From assembly GCA_020633625.1 (NCBI GenBank), contig JACKDJ010000025.1, positions 1 to 60,505 of the forward strand: DNA of 60,505 nt. The letters are read 5' to 3'. The notes below the pieces were generated by a model. That model did not search any database. It had not been told where the DNA came from and was given only the letters and a program-made list of their open reading frames with translations. The position numbers and the translations under genes were made by a program. This document shows positions 52,196 to 60,460 of this stretch, one piece after another. This DNA is from Myxococcales bacterium. Its GTDB lineage: Bacteria > Myxococcota_A > Bradymonadia > REDH01. Each line of letters starts with the position of its first letter. The stretch's first letter is position 1.

Positions 52196-53989
52196 ATGCA
52201 CGGTCCGCCGACCCACCCCGCCACCGGGCGCATCGACGCGGCGACGATCCGCACGCTGCTGCCGTATCTCGGCGCCTATCGGGGCCGCACGGCTTTCGCC
52301 ATCTCGCTGCTACTGCTCGCGAAGGTCGCGACTGTCGCCGTGCCCGGCATCCTGAAGCGGCTGGTCGACACACTCGACGTGCCGGCGGGGGCCGTCGCTG
52401 TCGCGGCGCCTCTTGGGCTGCTGCTCGCCTATGGCGGGCTGCGCATCGCTGGCGTGGCGTTCCGCGAGCTGCAGGGCGCCGTGTTCGAGCGTGTCCGCGA
52501 CGGCATCATGCGACAGATGTCGCTGCGCGTCGTCCAGCACCTCCACGACCTCTCGCTGCGCTTCCACCTGGAGCGGAAGACCGGGGAGCTGGCGCGCGAC
52601 ATCGACCGCGGCACCAACAGCGTCTCTACGCTGCTCAATCACCTGCTCTTCAACATCGTGCCGACCCTCGTCGAGGTGGCCCTCGTCGCGGGCCTCCTCG
52701 TCGCGAACTACGACGTCCGCTACGCCCTCGTCACCGTCGTCGCGGTCGCCGCGTACATCGGCTCGACGTTCGCGATCACCGCGTGGCGCCTGAAGTTTCG
52801 CATGGAGACCAACCGCCTCGAGTCCGAGGCGAGCTCGCGCGCCATCGACGGGCTGCTGAACTACGAGACCGTGAAGTACTTCGGCAACGAGCGCTTCGAG
52901 CTCGAGCGGTACGACAAGAGCCTGCAGCGCTGGGAAGACGCCGCCGTGAAGAGTCAGGTGTCGCTCTCGCTGCTCAACGCGGTGCAGGGCGGCACGATCG
53001 CGATCGGTGTCACCGTCATCATGATCCTCGCGGCGCGGGGCGTCGCCGCTCACGAGCTGACGATCGGCGACCTTGTCGCCGTCAACGCGTACATGCTCCA
53101 GCTCTTCGCGCCCCTCGGCTTTCTCGGGACCGTCTACAGCATGCTCAAGCACGCCGTGACAGACATGGAGCGTATGTTTGCGCTCCTCCAGCGCGTCCCA
53201 GAGATCCAGGATCGCCCCGGCGCGACCCCGCTGGTGGTCGCCGCCGGCGACATCCGGTTCGACGACGTCGTCTTTGCCTACGACCCGAACCGACGCATCC
53301 TCCACGGCGTGTCGGTCGACATCCCGGCCGGCAAGAAGGTCGCGCTAGTCGGCGCCAGCGGCAGCGGCAAGTCGACGCTCGCGCGCCTGCTGTTCCGCTT
53401 CTACGACGTCGACGCCGGTCGCGTGACGATCGACGGCGTCGATGTCCGCGACCTCACCCAGGACAGCGTCCGCGCGGCGATCGGCATCGTCCCGCAAGAC
53501 ACCGTCCTCTTCAACGACACACTCCGCTTCAACCTCCGCTACGGCCGCCTCGACGCCACCGACGACGAGATCACCGCCGCCGTGCGGGCGGCGCAGCTCG
53601 AGGCGTTCGTCGCGTCGCTACCCGATGGCCTCGACACCATCGTCGGCGAGCGCGGGCTCAAGCTCTCTGGCGGCGAGAAGCAGCGCGTGGCCATCGCCCG
53701 CGCCCTCCTCAAGGCGCCGCGCATCCTGATCTTCGACGAGGCGACCTCAAGCCTCGATTCGAGCTCCGAGCAGGCCATTCTAGGCGCGCTCCGGGCCCTC
53801 GAAGGAAACCGGACGACGCTCGTCATCGCGCACCGGCTCTCGACGATCGTCGACGCCGACGAGATCGTCGTTCTGGACGCCGGGCGCGTCATCGAGCGCG
53901 GCGCGCACTCGGCGCTGCTCGCCGCCAACGGGCCCTACGCCCGGCTCTGGGAGCTCCAGCAGGCCGAGCGCGCCGAGGCTGCGCAGTAG
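52196..53989 (+). CDS. Atm1/HMT1-type ABC exporter
   Basis: 597-residue half-transporter: six-helix membrane domain then a nucleotide-binding domain with Walker A GASGSGKST (Lys392), signature LSGGEKQR and Walker B LIFDEAT (Asp514, Glu515). The membrane-domain segments NYETVKYFGNERFE, ALLGAVQGG-like SLLNAVQGGTIAIGVTVI and APLGFLGTVY match Atm1, the mitochondrial/bacterial exporter of glutathione-linked sulfur or metal species. Start ATG 52196. Substrate in this organism unknown; heavy-metal thiol conjugates are plausible. Confidence 0.9.
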   Translation: MHGPPTHPATGRIDAATIRTLLPYLGAYRGRTAFAISLLLLAKVATVAVPGILKRLVDTLDVPAGAVAVAAPLGLLLAYGGLRIAGVAFRELQGAVFERVRDGIMRQMSLRVVQHLHDLSLRFHLERKTGELARDIDRGTNSVSTLLNHLLFNIVPTLVEVALVAGLLVANYDVRYALVTVVAVAAYIGSTFAITAWRLKFRMETNRLESEASSRAIDGLLNYETVKYFGNERFELERYDKSLQRWEDAAVKSQVSLSLLNAVQGGTIAIGVTVIMILAARGVAAHELTIGDLVAVNAYMLQLFAPLGFLGTVYSMLKHAVTDMERMFALLQRVPEIQDRPGATPLVVAAGDIRFDDVVFAYDPNRRILHGVSVDIPAGKKVALVGASGSGKSTLARLLFRFYDVDAGRVTIDGVDVRDLTQDSVRAAIGIVPQDTVLFNDTLRFNLRYGRLDATDDEITAAVRAAQLEAFVASLPDGLDTIVGERGLKLSGGEKQRVAIARALLKAPRILIFDEATSSLDSSSEQAILGALRALEGNRTTLVIAHRLSTIVDADEIVVLDAGRVIERGAHSALLAANGPYARLWELQQAERAEAAQ

Positions 53990-54103
53990 ACGACCTAGGC
54001 GACCAGGCCACTCGCGTAGCCCGGGCTTCCGAAGTGGACGCGCGCGCTTGCCGGGTCACCCGGGCCGCGGCGGCGCTCGTCCGCTGCAGATGCTAGGAAA
54101 GTC

Positions 54104-55768
54104 TCAGCGGCGGCGACGACGCGAAGCGGAGACCAGCCCGAGCACGAGCAGCGCAACGGCACCCTCGCCGCCGCCCGCGGCCTGACCCGAGGCCGCACAG
54201 CCCTGCTTGCGTGTCGTCGCGACCACCTCGCCGTCCCCGCCGCCGGTGTCCTCGCTGCCCTCGCTCGGATCGACCGGCGCCGGGTCGCGGCACACGTATC
54301 CGGCGGGGCAGACGCCGGCCGAGCCCGCGTCCGGGTTCAGGCACACGAAGCGGCCCGACGCCTGGAAGCACGCGGCGTCGCCGGGGCACACTCCGTCCTC
54401 GCAGTCGCGCGTGCAGACGCCCCCCGAACCGAAGTCGAGACACGAGCCGTAGAGACAGCCCGCGTCGGTCGTGCACGGCTCGCAGACGTCGCAGCCCTCG
54501 GAGGGAGGGTTCACCACCGAGCCGCCGCAGATCCAGCTCGCCTCGCAAGCCCCCGCGTGACCGGCGTTCTCGTTCAGGCAGACGTTCGTCGTCACGCCGC
54601 CGCCGACCGGGATGGCGAAGCACGTCGCCGTGTCCGGGCAGTCGTCGGCCGACACGCACGGACGCGTGCAGACCCCGCCGTTGCCGAGGTCCATGCAGAC
54701 CGAGCCGCGGTCGACGCAGTCGTCCGAGGTGACGCAGCCGTCGCAGATGTCGCATGCGCCGCCGCGCTGCCGGTCGTCGATCGGGTCGCAGGCATCGCCG
54801 GCGCCGTCGCCGTCGCGGTCCGCTTGGTCGGTGTTCTCTACGCTGGGGCAGTTGTCGTCGTCGTCGACCACGCCATCGGCGTCGTCGTCGGCGATGGTGG
54901 CGTCGCTCGACCCGGTTGTGACCCACGCGGCGGGCGCGTAGCCGCCTTCTTCTGCGGCGCGCATCGCGGCGTCGCGGATCCAGTCCGACCAGTCGTCGAC
55001 GCCGGAGTAGACCGACGAGCTGCAGCCGTCGCCGCCGCGGGAGAGGACGCCGAACACCCGTCCGGCCTCATCGATCGCCGGACCGCCGGAGTCGCCCTGG
55101 CAGGTGCCCGCGCTCCCGACCCACTCGTTGTCTTCGAGCTGGCCGCGCGCGATCGGTCCACAGTCGGCGCCGTCGCAGAACACCGACCGTGCCGTAATCC
55201 AGCGCCGCGTCCCCGCGGCCGAGAAGCTGCCGGTCCCGTCGTCGCCGTAGCCGTGCGCGCTGTACCGCTCGCCTTCCTGAGCGGTCAGGTCGATCCGCGG
55301 GATGATCGGCTCCGTCACCGAGCTCGGCACGTTGCTCGTCAGGAAGATCAGCGCGACGTCGTCGCCGCACAGATCGCGGCCGCCCGGGGCGACCTCGACC
55401 GACTTGCCGCGAAACAGAGTCCCGCCCGGAGAGAACTGCGTGTCTGTCGTGATGTAGAACGAGTCCGCGGAGTTGATCGCGCCGAACTGCGTCGAGCCAC
55501 AGATCACGAACTCCGACGGGACCTCCGCGACACAGTGCTGCGCCGTCAGGACCAGATTCGGTGCGATGAGCGAGCCGGAGCACATCCCGCCCGACTCGAT
55601 CGAGAAGATCCCGACGACGTTCTTGTGGTCCTCATCGGTGCGCCCACCGCTGATCGCCTGCGACCGCGAACGCAGCTCCCACGCGCCTTCGGGCGGAGAC
55701 GTGTCGGTCGCGCAGCTCGCGACGACGAGGAGGGCGGCGGGGGCGAGCTTCGAGAGGCGAACGTGCAT
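54104..55768 (-). CDS. Secreted trypsin-like protease with Cys-rich repeats and MYXO-CTERM tail
   Basis: 554 residues. N-terminal signal with lipobox-like VVASC, then an S1 trypsin domain (about 40-275) with the full triad H78 (LTAQHC), D137 (DDVALIFL) and S227 (CQGDSGGP). A thrombospondin type 3 element (DDDADGVVDDDDNCP), two Cys-rich modules with CDICDGC... and CDVCEPC... starts, and a MYXO-CTERM-type tail (GCAASGQ, hydrophobic helix, RRRRR) follow. Carrying both a lipobox-like Cys and a C-terminal sorting tail is unusual. ATG 55768. Likely a cell-surface protease. Confidence 0.85.
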   Translation of the reverse strand: MHVRLSKLAPAALLVVASCATDTSPPEGAWELRSRSQAISGGRTDEDHKNVVGIFSIESGGMCSGSLIAPNLVLTAQHCVAEVPSEFVICGSTQFGAINSADSFYITTDTQFSPGGTLFRGKSVEVAPGGRDLCGDDVALIFLTSNVPSSVTEPIIPRIDLTAQEGERYSAHGYGDDGTGSFSAAGTRRWITARSVFCDGADCGPIARGQLEDNEWVGSAGTCQGDSGGPAIDEAGRVFGVLSRGGDGCSSSVYSGVDDWSDWIRDAAMRAAEEGGYAPAAWVTTGSSDATIADDDADGVVDDDDNCPSVENTDQADRDGDGAGDACDPIDDRQRGGACDICDGCVTSDDCVDRGSVCMDLGNGGVCTRPCVSADDCPDTATCFAIPVGGGVTTNVCLNENAGHAGACEASWICGGSVVNPPSEGCDVCEPCTTDAGCLYGSCLDFGSGGVCTRDCEDGVCPGDAACFQASGRFVCLNPDAGSAGVCPAGYVCRDPAPVDPSEGSEDTGGGDGEVVATTRKQGCAASGQAAGGGEGAVALLVLGLVSASRRRRR

Positions 55769-56094
55769 GGACCAGCTCCAACGGACTGCGAGCTCGCAGC
55801 CGCGAGCCGCGAGCCGTTTAGCAGAATCCTGCGCAGAAACGAAAGGTCACGCGGCACGAACCCGAGGCGGTCCGCGACGCCTACCGGCACGCGGCGCACC
55901 GGCCGTTGCCGCAGTCGACGTTCGTCTTGCTGCAGTTCCGCCCGCCTGCAGCTTGGCCCCGTATCCCGGATCGTAGCCCGATATCCCTGGTCGAGGTCAA
56001 CCGGGAAGGACGTCACCGCTGCGCTTCGCTCCCGGACGCGCTCCGCCCTATGATGCTCACGCGCGCCCCGCGCCCGACTGCCACCTCCTAGATC
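55769..56094. other. 326-bp divergent intergenic region
   Basis: Between the protease (-) and the lipoprotein (+). It contains no confidently recognised gene. On the minus strand a TTG-initiated frame of 39 residues (55881-56000) ends CSKTNVDCGNGRCAACR, a cysteine pattern like the surface-protein repeats of this genome, possibly a gene remnant. TTGACC at 55995-56000 could be a -35 box for the protease gene. Confidence 0.4.
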
Positions 56095-56961
56095 ATGCAG
56101 AGACGCCCCGCCCCCACAGCCGCCGCCTGGATGTCGCTTGTCGCGCCCCTGGTGCTCGGCGCGTGCGACTCCGGAGACGATGACTCGACGTCGGCACGAG
56201 ACGCGGCCACCGTCGACGCAGAAGGCACCGATGGCTCCGTTGACGCCGCAGACACCGAAGGCTCCGGCGACGCGAGCGCGTCCGTCGACCTCTCTGCGTG
56301 TCGCGATCCCGGCACCGAAGCCGCCACTGCGCGCTGTCTCGCGCCCACGCTCGCCCCCGAGCACTACGTGGCGCAGGCGCTCCTCTACTTCGACACGCTC
56401 GACATCTCGGCTCCCGAAGACGCCATCCCAACGTACGCAGAGAACGTCGTGCGCTGGGAGTGGCCGCCATGGCTGCTGCTCACCGCGCTCGGGCGCGACG
56501 ACACGATCCAGACCGGAAGAACGCTCCGGTCCCTCGACCCCTCGACGGTCCCCGAACGGGACTGCCGCTTCTTCGACCAGCAGCCGTTCGCGCGCTGCTA
56601 CATCGTGTTCGAGTACGACGGTCGCGCCTGCCCGATCTACGAGGAGTTCACGTTCAACGACGCCGGCGAGGTCACGTTCGTCGAGGCCTGGTCCGACCAA
56701 CCGGACCTGCTGCCACAGGATCGAGAGGCAGACCCCTGGGGCGATGCCCCGACCATGCCGCGCCTGTCGACGCGCGTGCCGGGGCTGGGCACTCCCGAAG
56801 GTAGTTGGTCGCCAACCGACGATGCCGTCGTTGCCGCATCGGCGACCGATCCAGACCTCGCAGACCTCGCGCTTCGAGCGACGGACTGGCGTCGGTTCTG
56901 GTTCCAGGAGGTCGCAGCCGCAGGCAGCGACTACTTCGACCGGGGGTGTGGCTGGCAGTGA
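56095..56961 (+). CDS. Lipoprotein of unknown function
   Basis: 288 residues. Lipobox LGAC (LVAPLVLGACDSGDDDS) followed by an acidic Asp/Ala/Thr stalk of about 45 residues, as in other lipoproteins here, then a domain containing CRDPGTEAATARC and RCYIVFEYDGRACPIYEEF, which with YAENVVRWEW resembles an NTF2-like/SnoaL fold by eye. The fold call is uncertain. ATG 56095; another ATG 12 codons later would leave a shorter signal. Convergent with the sigma factor gene. Confidence 0.75.
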   Translation: MQRRPAPTAAAWMSLVAPLVLGACDSGDDDSTSARDAATVDAEGTDGSVDAADTEGSGDASASVDLSACRDPGTEAATARCLAPTLAPEHYVAQALLYFDTLDISAPEDAIPTYAENVVRWEWPPWLLLTALGRDDTIQTGRTLRSLDPSTVPERDCRFFDQQPFARCYIVFEYDGRACPIYEEFTFNDAGEVTFVEAWSDQPDLLPQDREADPWGDAPTMPRLSTRVPGLGTPEGSWSPTDDAVVAASATDPDLADLALRATDWRRFWFQEVAAAGSDYFDRGCGWQ

Positions 56962-57043
56962 CGGTGCGCGACAGCCGCAGCGGGCGGCACCAGTAGCGCG
57001 AGCGACCGCCACACGAGGGCGCAACGCGAGCCGCCGGTCCCGG

Positions 57044-57598
57044 TCATGCGGCCAGCGCCGCCTCGCGCAGGCTCGCGCGGATTCGGTGCAGCCGTGACTT
57101 GAGCGCGGGCGTCGAGAGGCCAAACTCCCGCTCGACGTCCTCGCGAGCGTCGCCGTCGATGTCGACCGCGACGAACAGCGCGCGATGCTCGGGCGGCAGG
57201 GCGGCGAGCCGAACCCCCACGCGCTCGAGGACCCGCCGCGTGGTCAGACGTCGATCCGCGTCGAGTCCGCCGACCTCGACGGTCTCGGCGTCGCGAAGCG
57301 CGGCGACCACGTCGTCGGAGAGCGGCGTCGGAGCGCGGCGGCGGCGGCGGAGCAACATCAGCGACGCGTTGCGCGTCACCTGCTTCAGCCACGGCTCGAA
57401 CTGCCCCCGCGACCGCACCGTGCTCGCCCGCAGGTGCACGATCAGCAGCACGTCCTGGAGCACGTCTTCTGCCTCGGACTCGTCGCGGACGATCGCGCGC
57501 GCGATCGCCAGGATCTTCCCGCGGCACTCACCGTCGACCCGCGCGACCGCGTCGGGGGCGCCCTCGACGAGGGCCATCCAAGTAGCTTCGGAGATCAT
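57044..57598 (-). CDS. ECF-type RNA polymerase sigma factor
   Basis: 184 residues with sigma region 2 (IARAIVRDESEAEDVLQDVL, WLKQVTRNASLMLLRRRRR) and region 4 (LAALPPEHRALFVAVDIDG, STPALKSRLHRIRASLREAA). It lacks region 1 and 3, as in ECF/SigE-like factors. The gene lies 133 bp downstream of the fasciclin gene on the same strand, beyond a hairpin; no anti-sigma gene follows. ATG 57598. In LitR/CarH systems of Streptomyces an ECF sigma gene is adjacent to the B12 regulator, so its position here is notable. Confidence 0.88.
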   Translation of the reverse strand: MISEATWMALVEGAPDAVARVDGECRGKILAIARAIVRDESEAEDVLQDVLLIVHLRASTVRSRGQFEPWLKQVTRNASLMLLRRRRRAPTPLSDDVVAALRDAETVEVGGLDADRRLTTRRVLERVGVRLAALPPEHRALFVAVDIDGDAREDVEREFGLSTPALKSRLHRIRASLREAALAA

Positions 57599-57677
57599 GG
57601 GGGCTCGTGGGTGAGTGACCGGGGGTCAACGTGAGAGCAGGGCGGCCGTCTGGCTCGGCGCGAACCGGCGCGGTAGC

Positions 57678-57720
57678 CGGTGAGGCGCGTCCTCGTCGCG
57701 CGAGGAGGCGCGCCTCACCG
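57678..57720 (-). terminator. Hairpin after the fasciclin gene
   Basis: 12-bp outer stem (CGGTGAGGCGCG) with an inner TCCTC/GAGGA stem, 12 bp past the fasciclin stop. No T tract; it may partially terminate and reduce sigma gene transcription from the fasciclin promoter. Confidence 0.65.
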
Positions 57721-57731
57721 ACGCGCGGGGC

Positions 57732-59216
57732 TCACTCGGACGGCGGCAGGATGACCGCGTCGATGACGTGGATGACGCCGTTCGAGGCGGCGACGTCCGG
57801 CATCGTGACCGTCGCGCCCGCGATGGTCACCACCCCGTCCACGACGTTCAGCGTCGCGGTGTCGCCGTTCAGCATCGTGAGCTCCAGCCCATCCGTGACC
57901 GCCGACGCAGGGAAGTTACCGGCCGCGACGTGGTAGAGCAGGATGTCCGTGAGCTGCTCGGTCGTCAGCGACTCCAGCGTGCCCTCGCCGAGCGCCGCGA
58001 ACGCGTCGTCCGTGGGCGCGAAGACGGTGAAGGGGCCCTCACCCATGAGGTCGTCGGCCAGCTCAGCCGCCGTGAGCGCAGAGAGCAGCGTGCTGAACAC
58101 GCCGGCGTCGGTCGCGACCTCGGGGATCGTCCCAAGCTCCGGAGGAGTCAGCACCGCGTCGATGACGTGGATGACGCCGTTCGACGCCGCGATGTCGGTC
58201 TGCACGATCTTCGCGTCGTTCACGAAGACGTCGTCACCCTCGACGCGGAAGGTGAGGCTGTCGCCGAGGAGCGTCTCGAGCATGCCATCCTCGTCGGCCA
58301 GGACGTCTGCAGCGTAGAGCTCGCCCGAAACGACGTGGTACAGGAGGATGTCGGTCAGCGCGTCGAGCGGCACGTCGTCGAGCGGCGTGTCGCCAAGCAG
58401 CGCCGCGAAGGCGTCGTCCGTCGGGGCGAACACCGTGAACGGACCCTCACTCGAGAGGTCGTCGGCCAGCCCCGCGCGGGTCACCGCGGCCAGCAGCGAG
58501 TTGAACGCGCCGGCCTCTGCGGCGACCTCGGGGATCGTCCCCGGGCCCGGCATCAGGACGGCGTCGATCACGTGGATGACGCCGTTCGACGCCTCGATGT
58601 CGGTCTGGACGATCTTCGCGTCGTTCACGTAGACGTCGTCACCGTCGACGCGGAACGTGAGGCTGTCGCCGAGGAGCGTCTCCAGCATGCCGTCGGCGTC
58701 TGCCAGGACATCCGCCGCGTAGAACTCTCCGGCGACGACGTGGTACAGCAGGACGTCGGTCAGCGTGTCGACCGGGACGTCCGCGAGCGGAGTGTCGCCC
58801 AGCAGCGCCGCGAACGCCGCGTCGGTCGGCGCGAACACCGTGAACGGCCCTTCGCCGGAGAGGTCGTCGGCGAGTCCAGCACGCGTGGCGGCCGCGAGGA
58901 GCGACTCGAAGCCACCGGCAGCCGCCGCGACCTCCGGGATCGTCCCGACGCCCGGCGTGACGTCCGCGTCGCCGCCCACCTCGGCCGTAGCATCGTCGCC
59001 GACCTCGGCGTCTGGCGTGGTGTCGACGCTTGCGTCAGGGGTCGTGTCGCCGCCAGCGTCGGCGGTCGTGTCGGCGCCAGCGTCGGCGGTCACGTCCGAG
59101 CCAGTGTCGGAGTTCGAGTCTTCTTCGGAGTCCGAACAGGCAGAGAGCGCCAGGACCGCCGCGAGCGGTAGTCCGAGGCGAGTGAACGAGGAGCGGGAGA
59201 GGGCGAGGGGCTTCAT
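57732..59216 (-). CDS. Triple-fasciclin (FAS1) lipoprotein
   Basis: 494 residues. Lipobox ALSAC, an acidic Asp/Thr/Ala stalk (about residues 28-88), then three FAS1 domains starting about residues 90, 225 and 361, each opening GTIPEVA and containing GPFTVFAPTDDAF and SNGVIHVIDAV. Domains 1 and 2 are nearly identical (LLYHVV, ETLLGDSLTFRV), indicating recent internal duplication; domain 3 is more diverged. FAS1 mediates adhesion or ligand binding on the cell surface. ATG 59216 has GGAG 9 nt upstream. Divergent from the MerR/B12 regulator, whose putative operator lies 80-140 bp upstream. Confidence 0.93.
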   Translation of the reverse strand: MKPLALSRSSFTRLGLPLAAVLALSACSDSEEDSNSDTGSDVTADAGADTTADAGGDTTPDASVDTTPDAEVGDDATAEVGGDADVTPGVGTIPEVAAAAGGFESLLAAATRAGLADDLSGEGPFTVFAPTDAAFAALLGDTPLADVPVDTLTDVLLYHVVAGEFYAADVLADADGMLETLLGDSLTFRVDGDDVYVNDAKIVQTDIEASNGVIHVIDAVLMPGPGTIPEVAAEAGAFNSLLAAVTRAGLADDLSSEGPFTVFAPTDDAFAALLGDTPLDDVPLDALTDILLYHVVSGELYAADVLADEDGMLETLLGDSLTFRVEGDDVFVNDAKIVQTDIAASNGVIHVIDAVLTPPELGTIPEVATDAGVFSTLLSALTAAELADDLMGEGPFTVFAPTDDAFAALGEGTLESLTTEQLTDILLYHVAAGNFPASAVTDGLELTMLNGDTATLNVVDGVVTIAGATVTMPDVAASNGVIHVIDAVILPPSE

Positions 59217-59269
59217 GGGTCGGTCTCCGCGGAGTTGACGAGATCCGGCGAACGGCCGGCGACGGAGCT

Positions 59270-59298
59270 GAGGTAGGCCCCGGTCCGTCGTGTGTCAA
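59270..59298 (-). promoter_or_regulatory. Candidate promoter of the fasciclin gene
   Basis: TTGACA (59293-59298) and TACCTC (59270-59275) with a 17-bp spacer on the minus strand, about 55 bp before ATG 59216. The -35 is a perfect consensus; the -10 is poor, which would suit regulation. It abuts the TGTGCA half-site cluster. An imperfect CGTGT-N4-ACACG repeat (59289-59302) overlaps the -35. Confidence 0.5.
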
Positions 59299-59303
59299 CA
59301 CGA

Positions 59304-59353
59304 TGCACAGATAAAAGATGTGCAAAAATATGTGCAGAGATCCGAGCTGCACA
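59304..59353. promoter_or_regulatory. TGTGCA/TGCACA operator-like cluster
   Basis: Four exact half-sites: TGCACA (59304), TGTGCA (59319), TGTGCA (59331) and TGCACA (59348), in an AT-rich island unlike the surrounding GC-rich DNA. The 59304/59319 and 59331/59348 pairs are inverted repeats (spacers 9 and 11), and the middle two are direct copies 12 bp apart. The 9-mer TGCACAGAT occurs at both ends, 44 bp apart. It sits between the fasciclin promoter and the divergent regulator gene, so it is the likely binding site of that regulator. Confidence 0.65.
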
Positions 59354-59533
59354 GATTCACCTATTCAGCCGCGCCGACCTGGGACCGCGAATCCAACGGG
59401 CCCCGCGGCGCATCAGCACAAGGAGCCCGTCCGATGAGCCGCCCCTCGCGCGTCGGACTGAACGAGAAAACAATGGACAGAGTCTCGTCGCGATGCGATC
59501 CGGTCTCTGTCACCCGCAGTGATCGCGCCGCCC

Positions 59534-60460
59534 ATGGTTACGGCACACGCAGAGAGCGAGCTCTACCCGATGCGGGTTGTGACGCGCGTCACCGGGGTCC
59601 CACCCGACACCATCCGTGCGTGGGAGCGCCGGTACGCCGCGCTCGTTCCCCGTCGCACCGACGGAAACGCGCGACGCTACTCGGCGGCCGACATCCGAAA
59701 GCTGACACTCCTGCGAGACCTGACCGAGCGCGGCCACGCGATCGGCGAGGTAGCGCCTCTCGAGATGGACGCGCTCGAGGACCTGGTCGGTGCCGAGGAG
59801 GCGAGGGCACCGCGGGCGCCGACCCCGGACGACCCCACCGGCGTGGGGCGCGTCGTCGACGACTATCTGTCGGCCGTGGCGCGCATGGACACCGCGCGCG
59901 CGTCGGAGATCCTCCTGCGTGCGGCTGCGGTCCTCGACAACCGCGCGCTCGTCTTCGACCTCGTCGTGCCGATCGCACAAGAGGTCGGTGCTCGCTGGTC
60001 GCACGGCGCGATCGGGATCGCGCAGGAGCACCTGGTCAGCGCGGAGCTGCGCTCGCTGCTCTCGGCGCGTGGCCGCATCTACACGCCAGACCCCGGCGCG
60101 CCGCGGCTCGTCGTCGCGACGCCGGCGGGGCACCGCCACGAGTTCGGTGTTCTCGCGGCCGCGATGCTGGCGAACGGCCGGGGAATCGACGTCCTCTACT
60201 TGGGCTCCGACCTCCCGGACCGCGAGCTCGCGTGGAGCGCCGCGGTCAAGCGCGCAGACGTCCTCGTGCTCGGCATCGCCGTGCACCCGGACGCGACGCA
60301 GCACGCGGCGCTGACGGCGACGCTGTCGACGCTGTCCGAGTCGGTCGAGGTTTGGCTCGGCTGCCCGGAGGGCGTCTCGTTCGCGCAGGTTCCGGGGCGT
60401 CTGCGGCTGTTCCACTCGCTCGACGACTTCGACGTTGCCCTCGTGGCGCTGCGACGGTAG
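59534..60460 (+). CDS. MerR-type regulator with CarH/LitR-like cobalamin-binding domain
   Basis: 308 residues. N-terminal MerR winged helix (residues 13-70: MRVVTRVTGVPPDTIRAWER) then a B12-binding-2 helical domain and Rossmann B12 domain. The CarH W-x9-EH signature is exact: W155, E165, H166 (WSHGAIGIAQEH). The Rossmann cobalamin His is H202 in GHRHEFGV; the residue usually Glu/Asp two before it is H200. CarH/LitR regulators are adenosylcobalamin photoreceptors that release DNA on light. ATG 59534 is preferred; GTG 59519 is an alternative. No strong Shine-Dalgarno is seen. Confidence 0.88.
   Translation: MVTAHAESELYPMRVVTRVTGVPPDTIRAWERRYAALVPRRTDGNARRYSAADIRKLTLLRDLTERGHAIGEVAPLEMDALEDLVGAEEARAPRAPTPDDPTGVGRVVDDYLSAVARMDTARASEILLRAAAVLDNRALVFDLVVPIAQEVGARWSHGAIGIAQEHLVSAELRSLLSARGRIYTPDPGAPRLVVATPAGHRHEFGVLAAAMLANGRGIDVLYLGSDLPDRELAWSAAVKRADVLVLGIAVHPDATQHAALTATLSTLSESVEVWLGCPEGVSFAQVPGRLRLFHSLDDFDVALVALRR

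Noticed and set aside
59420..59436. AAGGAG followed 8 nt later by ATG 59434
   Set aside because: Excellent ribosome site, but out of frame with the MerR regulator; its frame is arginine-rich and lacks domains. Possibly a leader ORF, but unsupported.
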